Origin: Flavobacterium pokkalii
Lineage (GTDB): Bacteria > Bacteroidota > Bacteroidia > Flavobacteriales > Flavobacteriaceae
NCBI RefSeq assembly: GCF_014596575.1
Contig: NZ_NASZ01000006.1
Span: 62,001 to 126,000, forward strand
DNA: 64,000 nucleotides
Direction: 5' to 3'
Below the pieces are notes generated by a model, which saw nothing but the letters and a program-made list of their open reading frames with translations, did no database searches and had not been told where the DNA came from. This document shows, one piece after another, positions 1 to 8,542 of this stretch. Every line of letters begins with the position of its first letter. The first letter of the stretch is position 1. Made by a program: the position numbers and the translations under genes.

Positions 1-1
1 G

Positions 2-850
2 GATGCAACTGATGCACGTTTGTTAATGGAACTAGACCAGTTGTACAAAAAAATAAATGTTTCTGCTGATGAACGTCTGACACTTTTAGAAAAAAACATC
101 GACCTAACGATTCAAAGAGATGATTTATACTTGGAGCGTATTGCATTGTATAACATAAAAGGTGATTTTGAAAAAGCTAAATCGTTATTAGAACAACGTC
201 AATTTCACCCTTGGGAAGGTGGTGAAGGCAAAGTGCCTTTCCAATATTTAACTATTCAGGTAGAATTAGCTAAAAAATATATTGGTGAAGGAAACTATCA
301 AAAGGCCATTGACTACTTAGAGCAAGCAAAAGTTTACCCTCATAATTTAGGCGAAGGTAAATTATATGGTACTCAAGAAAATGACATCCATTATTGGTTG
401 GGTTGTGCTTATCAAGGTTTAGGAAATGAAGAAATAGCAAAGGGTTATTTTGAAAAAGCATCTGAAGGTCTTAGCGATCCAAGCCCAGCTATTTTTTACA
501 ATGATCAACAACCCGATAAGATATTTTATCAAGGATTAGCATTGCAAAAATTAGGTAGAACCGAAGAAGCCAATACCCGTTTTGAAAATCTATTGAACTA
601 CGGTCAATCGCATATGAATGATGAGGTCAAGCTTGATTATTTTGCGATTTCGCTTCCAGATTTATTAATTTGGGAAGAAGATTTGAACGTAATCAATCAA
701 ATACATTGTAATTATTTGATAGGATTGGGACAACTTGGATTGGGGAAACAAGAGGAAGCTGTTAGAACTTTCAATTCGGTTACAAGTATGTGTTTTCATT
801 TACCGGCACATATCCATGCTAATTTTGAAGGAAGTTTCATTAATAGTTAA
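2..850 (+). CDS. DUF5107/TPR-repeat protein, C-terminal part (5' end outside window)
   Basis: The reading frame is open from base 2, so the gene starts upstream and the first internal ATG at 20 is not a credible start. The visible part is a run of helical tetratricopeptide-like repeats with the phrases HPWEGGEGK and YPHNLGEGK, an NDIHYWLG segment and a YNDQQPDKIFYQGLAL segment. These are typical of the C-terminal part of long DUF5107 proteins, where the beta-rich DUF5107 head precedes TPRs. The family is commonly found in carbohydrate-utilisation loci and its biochemical role is unclear. It lies 51 bp upstream of a sulfatase on the same strand and probably belongs to the same transcript. The family assignment is from pattern recognition; the missing N-terminus means a head domain cannot be confirmed. 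Confidence 0.8.
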   Translation, partial: DATDARLLMELDQLYKKINVSADERLTLLEKNIDLTIQRDDLYLERIALYNIKGDFEKAKSLLEQRQFHPWEGGEGKVPFQYLTIQVELAKKYIGEGNYQKAIDYLEQAKVYPHNLGEGKLYGTQENDIHYWLGCAYQGLGNEEIAKGYFEKASEGLSDPSPAIFYNDQQPDKIFYQGLALQKLGRTEEANTRFENLLNYGQSHMNDEVKLDYFAISLPDLLIWEEDLNVINQIHCNYLIGLGQLGLGKQEEAVRTFNSVTSMCFHLPAHIHANFEGSFINS

Positions 851-901
851 ACAAAGAACAATAAGCTGTTTGGATTAATTTGATAGAAAGCTTAAAAACA
901 G

Positions 902-2416
902 ATGATAATGATAAATAAAATAGCAAACTTTCTGTTGTTAATACTAACACTTACGGCTCATTATATTGGGATTGCTCAAAAAGGCGATCCCAATATAATT
1001 ATCATTTATGTCGATGATTTAGGTTATGGAGATATAGGTGTCAATGGGGCGATTGGAGTTAAAACGCCAAATGTTGACTATTTAGCGAAGAATGGTTTGA
1101 ATTTTACAGATGCTCATAGTAGTGCCTCAACCTGTACTCCATCACGCTATTCGCTTTTAACAGGTGAATACGCTTTTAGAAATAATGCAGCTATATTAGA
1201 AGGTGATGCCCCTTTAATCATTGATACAAACAAAGAAACACTTCCTGCTTTGTTACAAAAAGCGGGTTATACAACGGGTGTTGTAGGAAAATGGCATTTA
1301 GGACTTGGCAGAGGAAAAATTGATTGGAACAAAAGAGTGAGTCCTGGACCAAAAGAAGTGGGGTTTGATTATAGTTTTTTAATTCCAGCAACAGGAGATA
1401 GAACGCCTTGTATTTTTTTAGAAAATCAAGAAGTGGTTGGCTTGGATTTATCGGATCCCATTACGGTTAGTTACGGAACAAGAATTGATGGCTACCCAAT
1501 AGGTAGAGAACATCCTGAGTTATTAAAAATGCATACAGACCCCTATCATCAAGGAGCTATTATCAATGGAATTAGCCGTATAGGTTTTATGGATGGTGGT
1601 AAAAAAGCTTTATGGGTAGATGAGGATTTCCCTTTTGTACTTACCAAAAAAGCAAATGCGTTTATTGAAGAAAATAAAGAAGATAAATTCTTTTTATATT
1701 TTTCACTACATGATATACATCAACCAAGGGTCGCTAATATAAAATTTGTTGAAAGCAGTACGATGGGACCTCGAGGAGATGTCATTGCACAAATGGACTG
1801 GTGCGTAGGTCAAATTACAGAACAATTAAAGAAAGTAAATCTTCTCCATAATACTTTAATCGTATTTACGAGTGATAACGGCCCTATATTAGACGATGGT
1901 TATTTAGATTATGCTACAGAGTTATTGGGAACTCATAAGCCTGGTGGACCATATAGAGGGACTAAATATTCCGTTTATGAAGCAGGTACACGCATGCCTA
2001 CTATAGTGCATTGGCCAAAAAAGGTAAAGCCAGGAACAAGTTCAGCGTTAATTTCACAAGTTGATTTGTATGCTTCATTAGCCGATTTAGTAAATCAAAA
2101 ACCAGTAAAAGGAGCGGCTCCCGACAGTAAAAACCTTATTAATACATGGTTAGGTAAAACAGAAAAAGGACGTGATTTTTTACTGGAAGAGTCTTATACA
2201 TTTGGATTAAGAATGGGTAACTGGAAGTATGTACAACCAAAAGACCAACAAGTGCCAAAATGGATCAGTGATAAATTTGTTGATCCTGGATTTAGAAAAG
2301 AAGTGCAATTATTCAATTTAGATAATGACCCATCTGAAAGCCTGAATGTTTATAAAGAATTCCCTGAGATAGTTGCAAAAATGGAAAAGGAAATGATTAA
2401 AATTTTAAAAAAATAA
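902..2416 (+). CDS. Secreted S1-family sulfatase (arylsulfatase type)
   Basis: This is a 504-aa sulfatase of the alkaline-phosphatase superfamily. An N-terminal hydrophobic signal of about 25 residues indicates export to the periplasm. The FGly signature is present as C78-T-P-S-R82; Cys78 would be converted to formylglycine. Other visible active-site pieces are the paired metal Asp residues D38/D39, GKWHLG with K130 and H132, and the SDN motif with D325/N326. It would remove sulfate esters from a glycan in the periplasm. The natural substrate cannot be read from the sequence. It is 11 bp from the next sulfatase gene, and a formylglycine-generating enzyme lies in the same locus at 11028. Two consecutive start codons (902 and 908) are possible. 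Confidence 0.93.
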   Translation: MIMINKIANFLLLILTLTAHYIGIAQKGDPNIIIIYVDDLGYGDIGVNGAIGVKTPNVDYLAKNGLNFTDAHSSASTCTPSRYSLLTGEYAFRNNAAILEGDAPLIIDTNKETLPALLQKAGYTTGVVGKWHLGLGRGKIDWNKRVSPGPKEVGFDYSFLIPATGDRTPCIFLENQEVVGLDLSDPITVSYGTRIDGYPIGREHPELLKMHTDPYHQGAIINGISRIGFMDGGKKALWVDEDFPFVLTKKANAFIEENKEDKFFLYFSLHDIHQPRVANIKFVESSTMGPRGDVIAQMDWCVGQITEQLKKVNLLHNTLIVFTSDNGPILDDGYLDYATELLGTHKPGGPYRGTKYSVYEAGTRMPTIVHWPKKVKPGTSSALISQVDLYASLADLVNQKPVKGAAPDSKNLINTWLGKTEKGRDFLLEESYTFGLRMGNWKYVQPKDQQVPKWISDKFVDPGFRKEVQLFNLDNDPSESLNVYKEFPEIVAKMEKEMIKILKK

Positions 2417-2427
2417 AGTACAATTTT

Positions 2428-4305
2428 ATGAAGCGTTATATCTGTTTATTTTACATTTTGTTGTCATTAAATTTAGTTTCTGCACAAGACAGACCTAACA
2501 TTCTATGGGTAACCATTGAAGATACATCGCCTCAGTTTATTGGTTGTTATGGCAATAAAGATGCTGGTACACCTGTTATTGATAAACTCGCAAAAGAAGG
2601 TATACGTTTTACCAATGCTTTTTCAACAGGAACGGTATGTGCAGCAAGTAGGTCTACTATTATTACCGGGGCAAAAACTTACACAATGGGTACTGGCCAT
2701 CAAAGAAGTCAATATCCAATACCTAATTATATAAAAGGTTTCCCCTATTATTTAAAAAAACTAGGATATTATACTTCTAATAATCCCAAAACAGACTATA
2801 ATATTGCTAATGAAAAAGATTTTATAAAAGAAGCTTGGGATGAGTGTTCTAAAAAAGCGAGTTGGGACGGACGAGGGGAAAAACAACCATTTTTTTCAGT
2901 ATTTAATTTTGATGATTCTCATCAATCAAGAACTATGTCTTGGACTTTTGAGCAGTATGAAAAATATGTTTGGAATCAGCTTCCAAAAGAAGACAGAATA
3001 GCAGATGACGCTTTTGAAATGCCACCTTTTTATAATGACACTCCCGAAATGCGAAAACAATTTGCGAGAGTCTATAATTCGATAAAACTTACTGATAATA
3101 AAATTGGTAAATTACTAACAAAGCTTGAAGAGGATAAGTTACGAGACAATACCATTATTTTCTTTTATGCAGATCACGGGGAAGGTATTCCTAGAGCTAA
3201 GACTAATGGTATTGGTTTAGGATATCGCGTTCCTTTTATAATTTGGTTTCCAGAAAAATGGAAGCACCTTTCTCCTTGGGGAACCGCTAGCGTGTCTGAT
3301 GAGTTAATAACTTTTGAAGATTTGGGACCAACCATCATAAATTTATTGGGTGGGAAAGTACCAGATTATATGAAAGGCACACCGTTTTTAGGTCAATCGA
3401 GGGAAAACAAAAAGAAATATCGTTTGCTTTCTACTGATAGGGTAGATAATGGATTAGATTTGGTAAGAAGTGTAACCGACGGGAAATATGTGTATTCTAG
3501 GAATTTTATGCCATTCATTCCAGAAGTACGATACATTAATTATTTAGAAATTGCTGATATCACAAAGCATATGCGTAACGACTTAAAACATAATAAGCTT
3601 AACGCATTGCAATCGCGTATTTTTAATGAACGTCCTTTGGAGGTGTTGTATGATATAGAAAATGATATTTGGGAAACCAAGAACTTAGCGGAGAACCCAA
3701 AATACAAATCTGTTTTAGAAAACATGAGGCACTATATGGATAGTGAGCTTATAAAAGCAAAAGACATCTTGTTCATGCCAGAATATGAAATAGTGAAAAT
3801 TTCAAAAACACAAACACCCTACGAATATCGTTTAGACGATGCCAATTATAATTTTGATGAAATATATAAAGTAGCATCCCTGTCAGGTAAAAAAGGAGAA
3901 GAATTTGTAAAAGCACAAATTAAAAATCTTAAACATCAAGATAAAATCGTTCGCTATTGGGCAAGTATAGGTTTAATGTCACAGGATAAAGCACTTTTAC
4001 AAGCCTATAAAAAAGATTTGAATAAAGCGCTTCATGATGATTATCCCCCAGTATCTATAACTGTCGCAGCTATTTTATATGAAAAGTTTAATAAAAAAAA
4101 TGCTGCAAAGATATTAAACAAATTTTGCAAAAATGAAGACTGGACTCTGTCTTTAATGAGTATAAATTACGCACTTTATTTTAAAGATAGGACACCATTT
4201 GAGACTACTGTTTCCAAATTGTTAGAAACACCAAATCTTAATTATCACATTAAGAGTGCGTGTGATGATTTTTTGGAAAGTCAAAAAATTAGAAAAGAAA
4301 TATAA
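2428..4305 (+). CDS. Secreted S1-family sulfatase with C-terminal helical-repeat extension
   Basis: This 625-aa sulfatase has a signal peptide ending near residue 19 (LNLVSAQ). The maturation motif is C71-A-A-S-R75, the CxAxR variant of the usual CxPxR, which is accepted in several S1 subfamilies. D32 and the ADHGEG motif (D249/H250) supply further metal ligands. After about residue 450 the protein continues with an alpha-helical, HEAT-like region. Such two-part sulfatases occur in Bacteroidota polysaccharide loci, including those acting on sulfated host and algal glycans. It follows the first sulfatase by 11 bp and precedes a GH2 enzyme by 27 bp, so one operon is likely. The exact S1 subfamily and the bond cleaved are not assigned here. 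Confidence 0.9.
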   Translation: MKRYICLFYILLSLNLVSAQDRPNILWVTIEDTSPQFIGCYGNKDAGTPVIDKLAKEGIRFTNAFSTGTVCAASRSTIITGAKTYTMGTGHQRSQYPIPNYIKGFPYYLKKLGYYTSNNPKTDYNIANEKDFIKEAWDECSKKASWDGRGEKQPFFSVFNFDDSHQSRTMSWTFEQYEKYVWNQLPKEDRIADDAFEMPPFYNDTPEMRKQFARVYNSIKLTDNKIGKLLTKLEEDKLRDNTIIFFYADHGEGIPRAKTNGIGLGYRVPFIIWFPEKWKHLSPWGTASVSDELITFEDLGPTIINLLGGKVPDYMKGTPFLGQSRENKKKYRLLSTDRVDNGLDLVRSVTDGKYVYSRNFMPFIPEVRYINYLEIADITKHMRNDLKHNKLNALQSRIFNERPLEVLYDIENDIWETKNLAENPKYKSVLENMRHYMDSELIKAKDILFMPEYEIVKISKTQTPYEYRLDDANYNFDEIYKVASLSGKKGEEFVKAQIKNLKHQDKIVRYWASIGLMSQDKALLQAYKKDLNKALHDDYPPVSITVAAILYEKFNKKNAAKILNKFCKNEDWTLSLMSINYALYFKDRTPFETTVSKLLETPNLNYHIKSACDDFLESQKIRKEI

Positions 4306-4332
4306 AATCAACAGTATTAAACTAACATAAAA

Positions 4333-7128
4333 ATGATGAAATTTTTTCAACCTGCAGTTGTATTCTTTGTACTGGTCTTAACAAGTGCCTGTTCAACTAT
4401 TAATATAGATCAAATAGATTTGTCTGGAAAGTGGCAGGTCAAATTAGATTCTACAAATACTGGAGAGAGCAGTAATTGGGCTGCTAAAAAGTTTATGGGA
4501 ACCAAAATTAATTTACCGGGAACTTTGGATGATGCAGGTATTGGAAAGCCAAACAATTTAGAGCCAGCTATCAATAATTATGTGATGTCTAACTTGGCTA
4601 GAAAGCATCAATATATAGGGAAAGCATGGTATCAGAGAGAGATTGAAATTCCAGCCTCATGGAAAGGGAATGTTGTGAAATTGAATCTAGAAAGAATTAT
4701 TTGGGAGTCTGCTGTATATATTGACGGTAAACTTGTAGGTAAAGCTAATAGTCTTATTGGGAATCATGTGTATGATTTAACAACGCATTTAACTCCAGGA
4801 AAGCATTTATTGACTGTTTGTATTGATAACTCGAACCAATTCCCATTGATAAATGTAGCTGGAACAAAATACCCAGATCCTGTAAATCAAGATATGGCAC
4901 ATGCTTATACGAATCATACTCAAATAAAATGGAATGGTATTCTAGGTGATTTGTCTATAAATGTTTCAGATAAAAATACGCCTAACGATATACAGATTTA
5001 TCCTAATGTAAAGGATAATAAGTTAAAAATTACTTTTAGTCAATCTAAATTTAGTGATAACAAAGTGAATTGTATCATTAGAGACGTAAAAGGTGAAGTT
5101 ATATTTAATGAAAAAATACAGGCCTTAATAGAAAACGACAACTCAATTAGTATTGAAATTGATAGGCCAAAAAACCTTGCATTTTGGAATGAGTTTAATC
5201 CTGCTCTTTATGATGTCGAAATTGTTTCAAATACAGGAAGTTCTAAAGCTCGATTTGGCTATAAGGAAGTCAGTAATAAAAATGGAAATTTGACATTAAA
5301 TGGAAAACGAATTTTTCTTCGAGGTAACTTAGAATGTGTGATTTTTCCATTAACGGGACATCCGCCAATGGAGAAAAAAGAGTGGGCAAAGCTAATTTCT
5401 CAAGCAAAAGCTTATGGTTTGAATCATTTGCGTTTTCATTCTTGGTGTCCTCCAAAAGCAGCATTTGAAGCAGCAGATGAAGCCGGAATTTATTGTCAAG
5501 TAGAACTGCCTCAGTGGAGTTTAAAAGTTGGTCAAGAGGATAAAACAACTCAGTATTTAAAAGCAGAAGCTAATAAAATAATTCGTGATTATGGAAATCA
5601 CCCTTCTTTCCTTTTTATGACAATGGGAAATGAATTAGAAGGCGATGCAGCAGTATTAAATACCATGGTTGAAGATTTAAAAAAACAAGACAACCGACAC
5701 ATGTATGCGACTACTTCTTTTTCTTTTCAAAAACCTATGGGAACACGTCCTGAACCTCAGGATGAGTTCTTTATTACACAATGGACAGACAAAGGTTGGG
5801 TTAGAGGACAAGGTATTTTTAATGATAAATCGCCTCATTTCAATGCTGATTACACAGCAACAAGTGAGCATGTAAAAATCCCTTTGGTATCACATGAAAT
5901 AGGACAATATTCTGTTTACCCTGATATGAGTGAAATTTCAAAATACAAGGGTGTTTTAGAACCTCTTAATTTTATTGCTGTGAAGAGAGAATTAGAAAAG
6001 AAAGGCTTAATTGGTTCAGCTAAAGATTTTACGTATAATTCGGGAAAACTAGCAGCGTTATTATATAAAGAGGAAATAGAACGCGCTTTGAAAACACCGA
6101 GTTTTGATGGTTTTCAGTTGTTACAACTTCAAGATTTTCCTGGACAAGGAACCGCATTAGTTGGTTTATTAAACGCATTTTGGGAATCAAAAGGAATCAT
6201 TTCAGCGGAAGAGTTTAGACAATTCAATAGCGAGCTTGTACCTCTTGTTCGTTTTGAAAAAGCGGTTTATAAATCTGGAGAAAAATTTACAGCTTCAATA
6301 GAAGTGGCTAACTTTTTTGAAGAGAAAAAAAATCAAACTATTTATTGGACACTAACTGATGATGCAGGTACAGTTGTAAAAAAAGGGAATGTGGACGGTG
6401 TTAGTTTGACGATTGGAAATAATGTAAATATAGGTGCCATTGAATATCCGGTAACAACAACAACTGCAAAAAGATTAACATTAACAGTGAGTCTAAAAGG
6501 AACAAAATATAAAAACAATTGGTCTATTTGGGTGTATCCAAATGTTGTTGCTACAACTGCTAATGATGTGGTTGTTACCTCATCTATTGAAGAGGCTTCA
6601 GTAGCTCTCAATCAAGGCAAAAAAGTGTTGTTGAATCCTGATTATAAAACACTAAAAGGAATAGACGGTCGATTTGTACCTGTATTTTGGAGTCCCGTTC
6701 ATTTTCCTAATCAACCCGCTACTATGGGATTGTTAGTGGATAAAAAACATCCAGCTTTACAAAATTTTCCAACTGATACACATACTGATTGGCAATGGTG
6801 GGATTTGTGTATTCAATCAAAATCTGTTATCACTGATTCATTAGATGTTACTCCTATCGTTCGTGTTATTGACAATTTTGTGACCAATCATCATTTAGCA
6901 ACCGTTTTTGAAGCAAAAATTGGGAATGGGAAACTAATTTTTTCTTCTATGGATTTGACCTCTAAATTAGAAGAAAGACCTGTAGCAAGACAATTGCGAT
7001 ATAGTTTGTTGCAGTATATGAGTGGTACTTCATTTAATCCTACAAAAACAATTTCAATAGAGGATTTAAAAAAAATAAAAGCAGATAAAAAACAAGGGAA
7101 TTTTTCAGCTAAAGATATTTATAATTGA
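4333..7128 (+). CDS. GH2-family glycoside hydrolase, lipoprotein
   Basis: The 931-aa product has a lipobox (LTSAC, Cys20), so it is probably membrane-anchored, in the periplasm or at the surface. The order is typical of GH2: N-terminal jelly-roll sugar-binding domain (about 30-215), Ig-like domain (about 215-320), TIM barrel (about 320-640), then a long accessory C-terminus. The barrel shows MGNELEG with the likely acid/base Glu434, and SHEIGQY with the likely nucleophile Glu522, 88 residues apart. GH2 enzymes include beta-galactosidases, beta-glucuronidases and others, and the specificity cannot be told from sequence alone. Clustering with two sulfatases suggests it acts on a sulfated polysaccharide after desulfation. 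Confidence 0.9.
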   Translation: MMKFFQPAVVFFVLVLTSACSTINIDQIDLSGKWQVKLDSTNTGESSNWAAKKFMGTKINLPGTLDDAGIGKPNNLEPAINNYVMSNLARKHQYIGKAWYQREIEIPASWKGNVVKLNLERIIWESAVYIDGKLVGKANSLIGNHVYDLTTHLTPGKHLLTVCIDNSNQFPLINVAGTKYPDPVNQDMAHAYTNHTQIKWNGILGDLSINVSDKNTPNDIQIYPNVKDNKLKITFSQSKFSDNKVNCIIRDVKGEVIFNEKIQALIENDNSISIEIDRPKNLAFWNEFNPALYDVEIVSNTGSSKARFGYKEVSNKNGNLTLNGKRIFLRGNLECVIFPLTGHPPMEKKEWAKLISQAKAYGLNHLRFHSWCPPKAAFEAADEAGIYCQVELPQWSLKVGQEDKTTQYLKAEANKIIRDYGNHPSFLFMTMGNELEGDAAVLNTMVEDLKKQDNRHMYATTSFSFQKPMGTRPEPQDEFFITQWTDKGWVRGQGIFNDKSPHFNADYTATSEHVKIPLVSHEIGQYSVYPDMSEISKYKGVLEPLNFIAVKRELEKKGLIGSAKDFTYNSGKLAALLYKEEIERALKTPSFDGFQLLQLQDFPGQGTALVGLLNAFWESKGIISAEEFRQFNSELVPLVRFEKAVYKSGEKFTASIEVANFFEEKKNQTIYWTLTDDAGTVVKKGNVDGVSLTIGNNVNIGAIEYPVTTTTAKRLTLTVSLKGTKYKNNWSIWVYPNVVATTANDVVVTSSIEEASVALNQGKKVLLNPDYKTLKGIDGRFVPVFWSPVHFPNQPATMGLLVDKKHPALQNFPTDTHTDWQWWDLCIQSKSVITDSLDVTPIVRVIDNFVTNHHLATVFEAKIGNGKLIFSSMDLTSKLEERPVARQLRYSLLQYMSGTSFNPTKTISIEDLKKIKADKKQGNFSAKDIYN

Positions 7129-7355
7129 TTTTGTAAATTAAATAATTGAACTGTTTTTATCAACCATACAGAACAGGACAGATTTTGTGTTTTGATAGTG
7201 TATTTTTGAGTGATTTTTTTTAGATAAAAATGTTAAATCAATATAGTTCTTAATTTAATCATTGATGTCAATCCCTAATTTATAATTTGGTATCTATGGT
7301 TTTTAATTACTTTTTATTCTTTTAAAGAACTTAATAAGAAATCTAAATTATCATT

Positions 7356-8402
7356 ATGAATTTACTCAAAGATTTAAAGTTTTCTAAAGATAACGGAAAA
7401 GCATTATACTTGCAGATTGCAGATAGTTTTATTTACAATATCCTTAGAGGAAACATCAAAATGGATGAAAAAGTTCCTTCAATCAATGTCTTTAGTAAAG
7501 AGTATAATGTGTCTAGAGATACCATTGAAAAAGCCTATAACGTTTTAAAAGAAAAAAAAATAATAATTTCTAGGAAAGGGAAAGGTCTGTACGTTAATTC
7601 TACTGATTTAATTTCAAAAATAAATGTGCTTTTTTTGATAAATAAGTTGAGTCCTTATAAATTGAAAATATATGATGCATTTACTCGTAATATAGGAGCT
7701 AAATTTCATACTGATTTTGAAGTATATCATTGTAATGAATCGCTCTTTTTATCTTTAATGGAAAAAAATAAAGATAGATATGATTATTATGTTATAATGC
7801 CGCATTTTAAAATAGCTCATTCAGAAGAAAAAGCATTAAAGAAAAAGTCGATTGCTGCAATTAAAAGTATCCCAAGAGATAAACTCATAATAATGGATAA
7901 TAATGATTTAGAGATTGATGGTAATATAATTGAAATTTATCAGGATTTTGAAAATGATATTTATAATGCTTTAGTATTAGGATTAAAAAAAATTAAAAAA
8001 TACAGTACTCTAAATTTAGTTATTACAAAAGGGGAAACTTTTCCATATCTTAATAAGATATGTTATGGTTTTATGAGGTTTTGTAATGAACAATTATTTG
8101 ATTTCAAAATTTTAAATACAATAGAAGAGGATATCGTTATCAATCAAGGTGATTTATTTATTGTGGTATCTGATGATGATTTGGTAAAGCTAATAGATTT
8201 AATAAATACTTGTAATTTGATGTTAGGAAAGGAAGTTGGGGTTATTTCTTACAACGAAACACCTTTCAAACGTTTGTTAAACCTCTCTGTCATATCAACA
8301 GATTTTGCTAATATGGGAAAAATAGCTGCGGATATGATTATAAATAATGAAAAAGGCAAAATTAAAAATCCATTTACTCTGATTGAAAGAAGTTCTTTTT
8401 GA
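7356..8402 (+). CDS. GntR-family regulator with periplasmic-binding-protein-like sensor domain
   Basis: The first ~75 residues form a GntR winged helix: YLQIADSFIYNILRG, then SINVFSKEYNVSRDTIEKAYNVLKEK and the wing RKGKGLYV. The following ~260 residues resemble a LacI/PBP-like ligand-binding domain, with ISYNETPFKRLLNLSVISTD and DFANMGKIAADMI near the end. Such fusions are frequent one-component sensors of Bacteroidota sugar loci, responding to a liberated monosaccharide. It stands alone between the hydrolase operon and the TonB receptor, with 227 bp upstream and 140 bp downstream, so it probably controls one or both. The ligand is not known. Confidence 0.87.
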   Translation: MNLLKDLKFSKDNGKALYLQIADSFIYNILRGNIKMDEKVPSINVFSKEYNVSRDTIEKAYNVLKEKKIIISRKGKGLYVNSTDLISKINVLFLINKLSPYKLKIYDAFTRNIGAKFHTDFEVYHCNESLFLSLMEKNKDRYDYYVIMPHFKIAHSEEKALKKKSIAAIKSIPRDKLIIMDNNDLEIDGNIIEIYQDFENDIYNALVLGLKKIKKYSTLNLVITKGETFPYLNKICYGFMRFCNEQLFDFKILNTIEEDIVINQGDLFIVVSDDDLVKLIDLINTCNLMLGKEVGVISYNETPFKRLLNLSVISTDFANMGKIAADMIINNEKGKIKNPFTLIERSSF

Positions 8403-8501
8403 GGATTAATATCCTTTGTACTTAAATTCTTAGTTTTTCTGAGTAGTTAATCATTTAAATTTATATTCAATTAGTAAATATTTTAGTAATTAATATAATT
8501 A

Positions 8502-8509
8502 TAAATTTG
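8502..8509 (+). promoter_or_regulatory. Putative Bacteroidota promoter -7 box upstream of the TonB receptor
   Basis: TAAATTTG fits the TAnnTTTG consensus of the primary sigma factor in Bacteroidota and lies 34 bp before the ATG at 8543. The -33 region is only loosely matched (TTTAG around 8482). This is inferred from consensus only. Confidence 0.45.
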
Positions 8510-8542
8510 TATAGATAATTTGAAAAGTAAATAAATTAAACA